Below are positions 34,222 to 42,477 of a stretch of DNA of 64,000 nucleotides, piece after piece. The stretch comes from JADCGM01 sp943370355. Lineage in GTDB: Bacteria > Pseudomonadota > Alphaproteobacteria > Sphingomonadales > Sphingomonadaceae. Numbering within the stretch: the first letter of the stretch is position 1; every line of letters starts with the position of its first letter. Below the pieces are notes generated by a model that saw nothing but the letters and a program-made list of their open reading frames with translations, was not told where the DNA came from and made no database searches. The position numbers were made by a program, and so were the translations under genes. The stretch covers positions 78,980 through 142,979 of the forward strand of contig CALRQP020000005.1 of the NCBI GenBank assembly GCA_943370355.1. The letters run 5' to 3'.

Positions 34222-34980
34222 TCAGGAAGCAAAAAGGGTTGCGGCTTTGCGGTCATTGGCCGCGAGCGCGCGGTCGACGACGCCGGGCAGCAGCGCGTTG
34301 ACGCGCACGAACAGCTTTTCGGGGAAGCCGATCACGACATCGCGCTCGCGGCCGTCGATGGCTGCGCAGATGCGCTTTGCGACCAACTCCGGCGCGTCCA
34401 TCGCCATCTTGGTCAGTTCAGCGAACTGCATGACCTTGGCCGAATTGAGCGGCGTGCGGACGGCGCGCGGCGCGATGTGGGTAACGGTGATCTCCGTTCC
34501 GGCGACTTCGCGCCGCAGCGCTTCGCTGAAGCCGCGGAGCCCCGCCTTTGCGCTCGAATAAGTGACGAAATGCGCGAAGTTGATCGCGCCGAACACCGAT
34601 CCGATGTTGACGATCTGCCCTTTGTTTGCCGCCCGCATGCCGGGCAGCACAGCTTGCGCCAGCAAAACCGGGGCGACGAGGTTGACCATATAGCCGTTCA
34701 CGACGGCGGCCGGGTCCTGCGCCTCGAACGGCCCGAAAAATTGCACGCCGGCGAGGTTGACGAGCACATCGACCGGGCGGTTCAGCAGCTCGGCTGCGAC
34801 CTTGGCGACGCCTTCGGCGGTCGACAGGTCGCCCCGGATATAGTCGGCCGCAAATGGCACGGACTCAACCCGGTCGATCACCGTGACATGCGCGCCGCGT
34901 TCGATCAGGTTGGCGGCGATCAGAGCCCCCATGCCACCGGCACCGCCGGTGACGACGACGGATTTGTGCTTAAGTGGCAT
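34222..34980 (-). CDS. Short-chain dehydrogenase/reductase
   Basis: Classical SDR of 252 residues: cofactor loop VVVTGGAGGMGALIAAN, VNLAGVQFF, the catalytic Ser region VNIGSVFGAIN and YSSAK (catalytic Tyr and Lys), and APRAVRTPLN. It likely reduces a ketone or oxidises an alcohol with NAD(P)H. The last 11 bases of the preceding ligase-fusion gene overlap its start, so the two are coupled. Its place between an activating enzyme and an exported protein suggests that it acts on an intermediate made by the fusion protein. Confidence 0.92.
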   Translation of the reverse strand: MPLKHKSVVVTGGAGGMGALIAANLIERGAHVTVIDRVESVPFAADYIRGDLSTAEGVAKVAAELLNRPVDVLVNLAGVQFFGPFEAQDPAAVVNGYMVNLVAPVLLAQAVLPGMRAANKGQIVNIGSVFGAINFAHFVTYSSAKAGLRGFSEALRREVAGTEITVTHIAPRAVRTPLNSAKVMQFAELTKMAMDAPELVAKRICAAIDGRERDVVIGFPEKLFVRVNALLPGVVDRALAANDRKAATLFAS

Positions 34981-37105
34981 CTGAAAGCTCCTCGGTCAGG
35001 GGGATGCCACGGAACATGTCGGCAAACAGGCCGAACATGGCCTTGGCCATGTCGATCACCGCGCGACGGTCGTCGGGATCGTCGAGACGGTTCACTAGCG
35101 TCTCGAAGAATTTCATATGGTCAAGATCGAGCGCGCCGTGCGACGTCAGGTAGCTGAAGCAATTCGCCGGTAGGCCAAGAGCCTCCTGAACCGCCGTCGC
35201 CCCACGCGTCGCCAGCATCGTGCTGGTGCCCTCAAGTACATAGACCATGCCGAAGAAGCCTGCCGGATTGACGTCGCGGATGAACGCATAGGCATGATCG
35301 ACCATCGCCTGCGTCGCGCGATTGGGCTGACCGTTACGCACCGCCTCGGCATTGCCGCCAGCGTTACGGATGTCGCTCAGGATCCAGTGCTCATGCCCGG
35401 TTTCCTCGGCAATATACTCGTCGAGCGCTCTGATCAGAAAGGATTTGCCCTCGGGTAACCGCGCACGTGCGGCCTGCATGAGTGGCACGGTATGCTTCAC
35501 GTGATGATAGGCCTCGCCAAGATAGGCGATGTAGGCGGAGCGGGAGATGGTGCCGGTCAGGCCCGCCTGGATCTGCGGGACCATGAACAGTGCCGCTTGC
35601 TCCGCCTGCGTCTCAAGCCGCAGCCGGTCGAAGAAGGGAAGCGTTCCGGCATTTGAGACCGGGTCGACGAGTTCGGCCCACGCCTTGAGAATGGGCTCAC
35701 GGCGTGGGCGACCGTTTCCGGTCAGCAATCCGCGATCCGCCGTAAACGGCGGGACCCGCGACCACCGGTCGATCTGGGCGTAGGCAGGCAACCGCCCATT
35801 CACCCGGCCCACGGCCAGCACAAGATCGCTCTGCCGGACCGTTGCCGACGACGGCACGAGCAGTGCGCCGAGCGCTGCCTGACCGTCCCCAAACGCGAGC
35901 GCCTGGCCGATGGCCGGTTCGGCGAGCAGCTCGCTTTCGATCCACTCGGGCGAAACATTGCGTCCGAAGCCGGTGATGAGCAGGTTGGACTTGCGGCCCT
36001 CGATGAAGAGATAGCCGTCGCTATCGATCCGGCCGATGTCGCCGGTGGCGAGCGGACCGGCGGGCCGCGTGACGCCCACTGTGCCAAGCATGACCGGACC
36101 TTGCACGATGATTTCGCCGTCGCTGGCGATCTCGACTTTCAGGTGCGGGAGCACACGGCCAACGCTACCGATGCGGTCGCTCAACGGTGTGTTGAGCGCC
36201 ACCACCGATGCGCATTCGCTGAGGCCGTAACCCTGCCGCACCGGCAGGCCGATGGCCTGCGCGGCCTGCAGCAAGGCCGGTGACAGTTTGGACCCACCGA
36301 CGGCCAGCAGCTGCATGTCGGGAAGCCCACAGCCCGTGGCCCGAAGCGCACCGATCAGGCCGCGCAGCAGTTCGGGAACGAGGATCGCGCTGGTCGCGTG
36401 GCCTTCGGCGAGCTGCCGCGCAAGTGTTGGGAAATCGGGCCGGAAGGCGTCTGCCAGTCCGAGGTCGGCTGCGCACGGCACATCATAGTGTCCGCCGGCC
36501 AGGATTACGGTGTACAGACCTGCGACATTCTCAAGCAGCACGCCGAGCGGCAGTACCGCCACATGGCGTCCGGCATAGCTTGCACCGATTACATCGACGA
36601 GCGAGGCCGCCACCTGTTCAAGATGGGCAAGCGACAGACAGATGCCTTTCGGGCTCGCGGTCGAACCCGATGTGTAGGTAATTTTCGCGGTGCCTTCGGG
36701 AAGGTCGGCGCGGGAGAGGCCGGTCGTAGCAAGGCGGATTGCTACACGACCGGCCATGACACAGTCGCCGTCGACGAAATCGCCGCCGATAATGGCTGCC
36801 GCCCCGGCGTCCGCGAGCGCCGCAGTGCGTTGCTCAGGCGTGAAGAACTGCGGCAGCGGGAGAGATGGACGGCCCAGCTTGATCAGCGCGAGGTCTGCGA
36901 TCACCCATTCGATGCCGTTCGGAAGATCGATGGCCACGGGCTGGGCTGAATCAATGCCAACCAGCTTGCTTGCCAGTTCGTCCGCCAAAGTGGCGACACC
37001 GTTAGCGAAGGACCGCCAGGACAGGATGGTGTCGCCGCTGCTCAATGCGATTGCATTGGGAGTTTCGGCCGCCCGCGCCGCCAGTGCGGAGAGGATCGCA
37101 CTCAT
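34970..37105 (-). CDS. Fusion of AMP-forming ligase and heme-oxygenase-like (putative diiron) domain
   Basis: A 711-residue two-domain protein. Residues about 1-470 are an adenylate-forming enzyme: ITYTSGSTASPKGICLS (P-loop), VRQGYGLSECASVVALN, ATGDIGRIDSDGYLFIEGRK and GRNVSPEWIES. The catalytic C-terminal lysine region (TGNGRPRREPI) is shortened. Residues about 490-711 are a helical bundle of the heme-oxygenase/TENA/PqqC type: YLGEAYHHVKHTVP, DEYIAEETGHEHWIL and GALDLDHMKFFETL supply Glu/His sets like those of heme-oxygenase-like diiron oxidases. It could activate an acid and oxidise it. Coupled on both sides (4-nt overlap upstream, 11-nt downstream). Confidence 0.86.
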   Translation of the reverse strand: MSAILSALAARAAETPNAIALSSGDTILSWRSFANGVATLADELASKLVGIDSAQPVAIDLPNGIEWVIADLALIKLGRPSLPLPQFFTPEQRTAALADAGAAAIIGGDFVDGDCVMAGRVAIRLATTGLSRADLPEGTAKITYTSGSTASPKGICLSLAHLEQVAASLVDVIGASYAGRHVAVLPLGVLLENVAGLYTVILAGGHYDVPCAADLGLADAFRPDFPTLARQLAEGHATSAILVPELLRGLIGALRATGCGLPDMQLLAVGGSKLSPALLQAAQAIGLPVRQGYGLSECASVVALNTPLSDRIGSVGRVLPHLKVEIASDGEIIVQGPVMLGTVGVTRPAGPLATGDIGRIDSDGYLFIEGRKSNLLITGFGRNVSPEWIESELLAEPAIGQALAFGDGQAALGALLVPSSATVRQSDLVLAVGRVNGRLPAYAQIDRWSRVPPFTADRGLLTGNGRPRREPILKAWAELVDPVSNAGTLPFFDRLRLETQAEQAALFMVPQIQAGLTGTISRSAYIAYLGEAYHHVKHTVPLMQAARARLPEGKSFLIRALDEYIAEETGHEHWILSDIRNAGGNAEAVRNGQPNRATQAMVDHAYAFIRDVNPAGFFGMVYVLEGTSTMLATRGATAVQEALGLPANCFSYLTSHGALDLDHMKFFETLVNRLDDPDDRRAVIDMAKAMFGLFADMFRGIPLTEELSDAT

Positions 37106-37707
37106 GCGACCGCTCCCACTGTCGCAAAGCGGCCGTTGGCAAATGAGTCGAGTCGTTTGCGCGTATCCGCAATGCGCCCGGCCAGCACGACCGGCTTGCT
37201 GTCATAATAGCGGCCCCAGGCTGCTCCGGCATCCGGCAATCGCGCCGCGTCCGCGACCGCAAGCGGGGCGCTTGCGAACCCCATCAGCGCAAATGCGCGT
37301 CTAAGCTTCGCAGTGGCTGTGACGACGGCATAGTCAAAGCCATCGCTGTCGAGCAGCTGCGCAACTTTGACGAACAGCGCGACGAGCGGGGCACGCCCCG
37401 TCGCAGCCAAGCTGCCAATCTCGACGATCCGGTCGCGGCGTACGGTCGTCCCGGCGACATCCGACACGATGGATTCGATGGGCCGGTCGAGATAGGTTTC
37501 AAGAAAGAGTGGGGTTTCGCCCGCAACGCGACGCCCTGCTGCGGCAACAATGCCACCTGATGGGCTGCGGAGGGACGATAGTAGCGGATAATGCGCCATC
37601 CGAGCCACGCCATGACAACGGGCAAAGGCAGCTTCGACAAAAGTTTCGACTTCGGGCCGGTCGGCAGTGCCGACCTGATGCTCGAAGATCAACCGATCGG
37701 ATTTCAT
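37102..37707 (-). CDS. Thermostable-hemolysin-family protein (GNAT-like)
   Basis: A 201-residue protein matching the thermostable hemolysin family (delta-VPH type, PF12261): VEIGSLAATGRAPLVALFVKVAQLL, VVTATAKLRRAFALMGFA, and GRYYDSKPVVLAGRI near the end. Despite the name, family members have a GNAT/autoinducer-synthase-like look and no pore-forming features. There is no signal peptide, so a cytoplasmic acyltransferase is more likely than a secreted toxin. ATG 37707 follows GGGAG five bases away. Its stop overlaps the next gene by four bases. First gene of the operon. Confidence 0.82.
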   Translation of the reverse strand: MKSDRLIFEHQVGTADRPEVETFVEAAFARCHGVARMAHYPLLSSLRSPSGGIVAAAGRRVAGETPLFLETYLDRPIESIVSDVAGTTVRRDRIVEIGSLAATGRAPLVALFVKVAQLLDSDGFDYAVVTATAKLRRAFALMGFASAPLAVADAARLPDAGAAWGRYYDSKPVVLAGRIADTRKRLDSFANGRFATVGAVA

Positions 37708-37783
37708 GCAGTCTCCCGCCAAACAGCAGTTGGGTTACGGAGGGGAGACGCTGGAGGCTGACCCGAACCTCAGTGCTGGCGCA

Positions 37784-37857
37784 GATCAAACGCGCCGAAT
37801 TTGATCCGAAATGGTGCATTCTCGGCAAGCAATGCAGCTTGAGGTTGTCACGACAAC
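37784..37857 (-). promoter_or_regulatory. Two dyads upstream of the hemolysin-family operon
   Basis: GATCAAA (37784-37790) and TTTGATC (37800-37806) form an inverted repeat with a 9-nt spacer; GTTGTCACGACAAC (37844-37857) is a second dyad. They lie 77 to 150 bp upstream of the first gene in a 404-bp gap (37708-38111) that otherwise shows no gene. They are candidate operators; the binding protein is unknown. Confidence 0.4.
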
Positions 37858-38027
37858 GCATGCCGTTCGGCGGCTTCACAAGAAAACAAAGGTTATGTGT
37901 GCCGGGTCCTGGGGGATGCTGAACCACCCTTGGACTGGTGCTGACCTACTCTGCGACGCAACTGTGCGTCCGCGCTTGGTCGTCTGAAGGGCAAGGTTCG
38001 ACGCCCGCCAGCGGCCTTTCAGCTGCC

Positions 38028-38083
38028 GGCCGCATAGCGGCCAATGTAATGAACCTTACCCGATGCTGGCCAAGCTTTGGCCA
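38028..38083 (-). terminator. Two hairpins downstream of the fadJ-like gene
   Basis: TGGCCAAGCTTTGGCCA (38067-38083, 7-bp stem) and GGCCGCATAGCGGCC (38028-38042, 6-bp stem) follow the gene stop at 38112 on the minus strand. Neither has a T-run, so rho-independent action is uncertain. Confidence 0.4.
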
Positions 38084-38111
38084 ACGCTCAGTCGCATGGG
38101 CATCTCTTCAA

Positions 38112-40187
38112 TTACCCCCCATAGCCACTCAACCGTCCGCCCTTTTCCGCCAGCTCCACCAGCAACGCCGACGGCGCGAAATCGTCGCCCGGCTGGCCGC
38201 CCTGGTAATGCCGCAGGCGCTCGACGACATGCGCTAACCCCACCGTGTCGGCATAGAACATCGGGCCGCCGCGATAGACCGGCCAGCCATAGCCGTTGAT
38301 CCAGACGATATCGATGTCGGAGCCGCGATAGGCCTTGCCCTCGGCGAGGATTTTCGCGCCCTCGTTGATCATCGGATAGATGAGCCGTTCGAGGATCTCG
38401 TCGTCGGCGATCGGGCGGCGGTTGACGCCTTTCTCGGCGGCGAAATCGAGGATCATTTTCTCGACGACCGGGGAGGGGGTGCGGTTGCGCTGCGCGTCAT
38501 AGTCGTAGAAGCCGGCACCGGTCTTCTGGCCGCGCCGGTCGAGCTCGCACAGCCGGTCCCTGAGGGTCTCGCCCTTCGATTTGGCGGGGTCCCAGCCGAT
38601 GTCGAGCCCGGCGAGGTCGGACATCTGGAACGGGCCCATCGGCATGCCGAAGTCGGTCAGCACGCGGTCGATGTCCCACGGCATCGCGCCTTCCATGATG
38701 AGCTTGTTGGCCTCGCGCTGGCGCGGGCTCAGCATGCGATTTCCGATGAATCCGTGGCAAACGCCGGCAACAACCGCGATTTTTCCGATTTTTTTGGCAA
38801 GATCCATTGCGGTCGCAAGCACGTCCGGCGCAGTCTTGTCGCCGCGCACGACTTCGAGCAAGCGCATGACATTGGCGGGAGAAAAGAAGTGCAGGCCGAG
38901 CACGTCCTGCGGCCGGCTGGTGCAGGCCGCGATCTCGTCGACGTTCAGATAGCTGGTGTTGGACGCGAGGATCGCGCCGGGCTTGCAGATGCGGTCAAGC
39001 TTGCCGAACACATCCTTCTTGATCTCCATGAGCTCGAACACCGCCTCGATGACAAGGTCGCAGTCGGCGAGGTCCTCAAGCGCGAGCGAGGGGGTGAGGC
39101 GCGCCATATTGGCCTCGACGGCCTCGGGCTTGATGCGGCCCTTCGCGGCGGTATTTTCGTAATTTTTGCGGATGATACCGGTGCCGCGGTCGAGCGCGTC
39201 CTGTTTCATCTCGACGATGGTGACGGGGATGCCGGCCGACAGGAAGTTCATCGCGATGCCGCCGCCCATCGTGCCCGCGCCGATGATGCCGACCTTTTTG
39301 ATCGGGCGCAGCTGCGTGTCGGCAGGCAGGCCGGGGATTTTCGCGGCCTGGCGCTCGGCGAAAAAGACGTAGCGCTGCGCGGCCGACTGGACGCCTTGCA
39401 TGAGGCCCATGAACAGCTTGCGCTCGACCTTGATGCCCTCGTCGAAGGGCAGGGTGGCCGCGGCCTCGATGCACTGGATATTCGCCTCCGGCGCGTCGAA
39501 CCCCTTGAATTTCTTGGCATTTGCCTTGCGGAACTCCGCGAACAGCTCGGGCGTCCCGCCCTCGACCTTGAGGTCCCGCACCTTCTTCAGCGGCCGCCCC
39601 TCGGCGACCACCTTCCGGGCAAAGCTGATCGCGCCCTGGCGCAGATTCCCCTCCTCGACTAACTCATCGACTAACCCGGTGTCCAAGGCGACCTTGGCGC
39701 TGACCGGCGTCCCGCTCGTCACCATCTCCAGCGCCTTCGCCGCCCCGACGATCCGCGGCAGCCGCTGCGTCCCGCCCGCGCCGGGGAGCAGGCCCAGCTT
39801 GACCTCCGGCAGCCCCAGCTTCGCCGACGGCACCGCGACCCTGTAGTTGCAGGTCAGCGCCACCTCGAGCCCGCCGCCGAGCGCCGTGCCGTGGATCGCC
39901 GCGACCAGCGGCTTCGACGAATTCTCCATCTGCTCCAGCACCTCGAGCAGCGACGCGCCCTGCGGCGGCTTGCCGAACTCGGAGATGTCGGCCCCCGCGA
40001 TGAAGGTCCGACCGGCGCAGATCAGCACGATCGCCCTCACCGCCGGATCACCCAGCGCCTTCGGCATCGCCGCCGCAATCCCGTCGCGCACCCCCGCCGA
40101 CAGCGCATTCACCGGCGGCGAATCAAGCGTGACGATGCCGATCCCGTCCTCGACGACATAGTCGGTGACTGCGTTGATATTGCCCAT
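38112..40187 (-). CDS. fadJ: Fatty-oxidation multifunctional enzyme (enoyl-CoA hydratase/3-hydroxyacyl-CoA dehydrogenase)
   Basis: A 691-residue fusion. N-terminal crotonase domain: IVLICAGRTFIAGADISEF and AIHGTALGGGLEVALTCNYRVA, with the catalytic Glu in LPEVKLGLLPGAGGTQRLPR. NAD-binding domain from about residue 290: VGIIGAGTMGGGIAMNFL, LVIEAVFELMEIKKDVF, and the catalytic His in LGLHFFSPANVMRLLEVV; two C-terminal helical domains follow (FIGNRMLSP; MNEGAKILAEG). It does the hydration and oxidation steps of beta-oxidation. The thiolase partner is not adjacent. ATG 40187 follows GGGGAG. FadJ versus FadB type cannot be settled by eye. Confidence 0.93.
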   Translation of the reverse strand: MGNINAVTDYVVEDGIGIVTLDSPPVNALSAGVRDGIAAAMPKALGDPAVRAIVLICAGRTFIAGADISEFGKPPQGASLLEVLEQMENSSKPLVAAIHGTALGGGLEVALTCNYRVAVPSAKLGLPEVKLGLLPGAGGTQRLPRIVGAAKALEMVTSGTPVSAKVALDTGLVDELVEEGNLRQGAISFARKVVAEGRPLKKVRDLKVEGGTPELFAEFRKANAKKFKGFDAPEANIQCIEAAATLPFDEGIKVERKLFMGLMQGVQSAAQRYVFFAERQAAKIPGLPADTQLRPIKKVGIIGAGTMGGGIAMNFLSAGIPVTIVEMKQDALDRGTGIIRKNYENTAAKGRIKPEAVEANMARLTPSLALEDLADCDLVIEAVFELMEIKKDVFGKLDRICKPGAILASNTSYLNVDEIAACTSRPQDVLGLHFFSPANVMRLLEVVRGDKTAPDVLATAMDLAKKIGKIAVVAGVCHGFIGNRMLSPRQREANKLIMEGAMPWDIDRVLTDFGMPMGPFQMSDLAGLDIGWDPAKSKGETLRDRLCELDRRGQKTGAGFYDYDAQRNRTPSPVVEKMILDFAAEKGVNRRPIADDEILERLIYPMINEGAKILAEGKAYRGSDIDIVWINGYGWPVYRGGPMFYADTVGLAHVVERLRHYQGGQPGDDFAPSALLVELAEKGGRLSGYGG

Positions 40188-40439
40188 GCGATGCTCCCCG
40201 GTTCAGCTTTGCGGCCCGGGATACACGAACGGCCAGGTGGCGGAAGCCCTCGCTGATGGGAGGGCGGGGCACTAATGTCTGCAAGCCTACGATAATTCGG
40301 ACTTAATCGCGCGTCCTGTGCTATGCGGAACAGACTCGCGTCCATGGACCGGTTCACGCGACTCGCGCGTTCTTGCTGAACATTGCTGTCGGGTATGGCT
40401 TTCGCTCCGCGAGCCTCCGTTTTCGGAAAAGGGCCATTC

Positions 40440-41510
40440 ATGGCTCCTGAGACACCACCTCGTCCCGAAGTCGCGCTCAGCCTCGCCTTGGCGGTCGTCG
40501 CCGCGTCGGATGCGCCGCTGCTGCTCCTCGATGGTGATCTGCTTGTGATCGGCGCGAGTGCGTCCTTCTGCCGGGCCTTCCAGCTCGAGGTAGACGCCGT
40601 TGTTGGCCGGTCCGTTTTTGCGATCGGCGCAGGAGAGTGGGATCTGCCGCGGCTTCGCTCGCTGCTCGGTGCGACGGTGTCCGGTGCTGCCGAAGTCCCG
40701 GCCTATGAACTCGACCTCAAGAGCGTGCGCTACGGGATGCGCAAGCTCGTGCTCAACGCGCATATCCTCGATTATGCCGACGCGGATCATATCCGGTTGC
40801 TGCTCAGCGTTGCCGACGTCACCGACGCGCGGGTCGCCGAAAAGCTGAAGGACGACCTCCTCGCCGAAAAGGCGGTTCTGTGGCAGGAAGTCCAGCACCG
40901 CGTTGCCAACAGCCTGCAGATCATCGCCAGCGTGCTCATGCAGAGCGCGCGCAAGGTGCAGTCCGAGGAAACGCGCGGTCATTTGAGCGATGCGCACAAC
41001 CGTGTCATGTCGATCGCTGCCGTCCAGCAGCAGCTCGCTGCGTCGCGCATCGGCGATGTCGCGCTCCGCGCCTATTTCACCAAATTATGCGACAGCCTCG
41101 GGGCGTCGATGATCCAGGATCATGACACGCAATCGATCGTCGTCGATGCGGAAGACCGCAGCGTTCGCGCGGATGTCTCGGTCAGCCTTGGCCTTATCGT
41201 TACCGAACTGGTGATCAACGCACTGAAGCACGCCTTTCCGGACCAGCGGCCCGGCAAGATCGTCGTCGGCTATCATGGCGAGGGTAGCGACTGGACGCTG
41301 TCAATCAGTGACAACGGCATCGGTATGCCCGCCAACCCCTCGCAAGCGAAGCCCGGCCTTGGCACCAGCATTGTCGAAGCCCTGGCACGCCAGCTGCATG
41401 CGCGAATTGAGGTTGGCGCGGCGTCGCCGGGCACCAAAGTGTCGGTGATCCATACGCCCGCAGCGCGCGGTGATGCCGGGGACGATGTACCAGTCGGCCA
41501 CGCGGTCTAG
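40440..41510 (+). CDS. Sensor histidine kinase, HisKA_2/HWE type
   Basis: A 356-residue soluble kinase. The first 140 residues are a PAS-like sensor (LLLLDGDLLVIGASASFCRAF); then the dimerisation helix with the phosphoacceptor His in LWQEVQHRVANSLQIIASVL, and an ATPase domain with TELVINALKHAFP (N box), SISDNGIGMP (G1) and GLGTSIVEALARQL. This class is typical of alphaproteobacterial light and general-stress pathways (PhyR-type). No response regulator is adjacent, so its partner is elsewhere. ATG 40440 (MAPETPP) was chosen; ATG 40395 in frame is an alternative. Confidence 0.88.
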   Translation: MAPETPPRPEVALSLALAVVAASDAPLLLLDGDLLVIGASASFCRAFQLEVDAVVGRSVFAIGAGEWDLPRLRSLLGATVSGAAEVPAYELDLKSVRYGMRKLVLNAHILDYADADHIRLLLSVADVTDARVAEKLKDDLLAEKAVLWQEVQHRVANSLQIIASVLMQSARKVQSEETRGHLSDAHNRVMSIAAVQQQLAASRIGDVALRAYFTKLCDSLGASMIQDHDTQSIVVDAEDRSVRADVSVSLGLIVTELVINALKHAFPDQRPGKIVVGYHGEGSDWTLSISDNGIGMPANPSQAKPGLGTSIVEALARQLHARIEVGAASPGTKVSVIHTPAARGDAGDDVPVGHAV

Positions 41511-41528
41511 GTTTCTGACAGAACCAGA

Positions 41529-41560
41529 AGGGCCGGCTCACCATTTGGTGGGCCGGCCCT
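41529..41560. terminator. Bidirectional hairpin between the kinase gene and tRNA-Asn
   Basis: A 14-bp stem with one G-T pair (AGGGCCGGCTCACC at 41529-41542 with 41547-41560) and an ATTT loop. It stands 18 bp after the kinase stop and 9 bp beyond the tRNA 3' end, so it can end both transcripts. Confidence 0.75.
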
Positions 41561-41569
41561 TCGTGAATC

Positions 41570-41644
41570 TGGCTCCCCGGGTAGGATTCGAACCTACGAC
41601 CGTCCGATTAACAGTCGGATGCTCTACCACTGAGCTACCGAGGA
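41570..41644 (-). tRNA. tRNA-Asn (anticodon GTT)
   Basis: 75 nt on the minus strand. The acceptor stem TCCTCGG pairs with CCGGGGA, followed by the discriminator G and an encoded CCA. The D-arm (AGCTCAGTGGTAGAGC), anticodon arm (CCGACTGTTAATCGG, anticodon GTT) and T-arm (GTAGGTTCGAATCCTAC) are all canonical. Confidence 0.98.
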
Positions 41645-41700
41645 AAGCGGAGGCGGCTATAGCAACGGCTTCCGGCGCTGCCAACGTCTAATCCGCTGCT

Positions 41701-42477
41701 TCAGTTTTCGAACTGCTCCATGAAGATGCGATCGTCGAGCGCATATTCCGGATCGAACAGCAGATCGAGATATTGCGAGCGGTCGGTGCGGACCGAGACA
41801 TAGGCGACATCGCGCACCTCGACCTGATCCGCCACGGCGCTAACCGGGCGCTTTGCCGCCTCCAGGATACGGAATTCGACCATCGACGACGCCGGGATCA
41901 GCGCGCCGCGCCAGCGGCGGGGGCGGAAGGGGCTGATCGGCGTGACCGCAAGCATATCGCTGGTCAGCGGCAGGATCGGGCCCGAGGCGGACAGGTTGTA
42001 GGCGGTCGACCCGGCCGGCGTCGCGACGAGCACGCCGTCGCAGGCCAGTTCCTCCATGCGCACCTTGCCGTCGATGGCGATCTCGATTTTCGCGACCTGC
42101 CGCGTTTCGCGCAGCAGCGACACTTCGTTGATCGCCGGGCACACGACATGCCGGCCCCCGACGGTGCGCGCTTCCATGCAAAGCGGATGCAACGTGAATT
42201 TCTTCGCCTTGGCGAGCCGCTCGCGCAGGCCAAAGGGCTCGAAGCTGTTCATCAGGAACCCGACGGTGCCGAGGTTCATCCCGTAGACGGGCAGCGGCGC
42301 CTTGCGGCCGAGCATTTCGTGCAGTGTCTGCAGCATGAAGCCGTCGCCACCGAGCGCGACAATGACATCGGCATCACGCGGCTCGACCCATTTGTAGAGG
42401 CTGCGCAGCTCGTCAGCCGCCTCCTGCGCCTGCTCGGTCGGCGACACGAGCAGGGTCATGCTCGGAAAATGGTTCAT
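41701..42477 (-). CDS. nadK: NAD kinase
   Basis: Makes NADP from NAD and ATP. The 258-residue protein has the family motif IVALGGDGFMLQTLHEML (GGDG), GMNLGTVGFLMN, the NExS-like INEVSLLRETRQ, and DGVLVATPAGSTAYNLSASGPI. Short form, as usual in sphingomonads. ATG 42477 overlaps the moaA stop by four bases, so expression is coupled; ATG 42459 (MTLLVSP) is a possible internal start. Confidence 0.96.
   Translation of the reverse strand: MNHFPSMTLLVSPTEQAQEAADELRSLYKWVEPRDADVIVALGGDGFMLQTLHEMLGRKAPLPVYGMNLGTVGFLMNSFEPFGLRERLAKAKKFTLHPLCMEARTVGGRHVVCPAINEVSLLRETRQVAKIEIAIDGKVRMEELACDGVLVATPAGSTAYNLSASGPILPLTSDMLAVTPISPFRPRRWRGALIPASSMVEFRILEAAKRPVSAVADQVEVRDVAYVSVRTDRSQYLDLLFDPEYALDDRIFMEQFEN

Noticed and set aside
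37102..37707. Secreted hemolysin toxin
   Set aside because: Family name only: no signal peptide, no amphipathic repeats, and it is the first gene of a biosynthesis-like operon.
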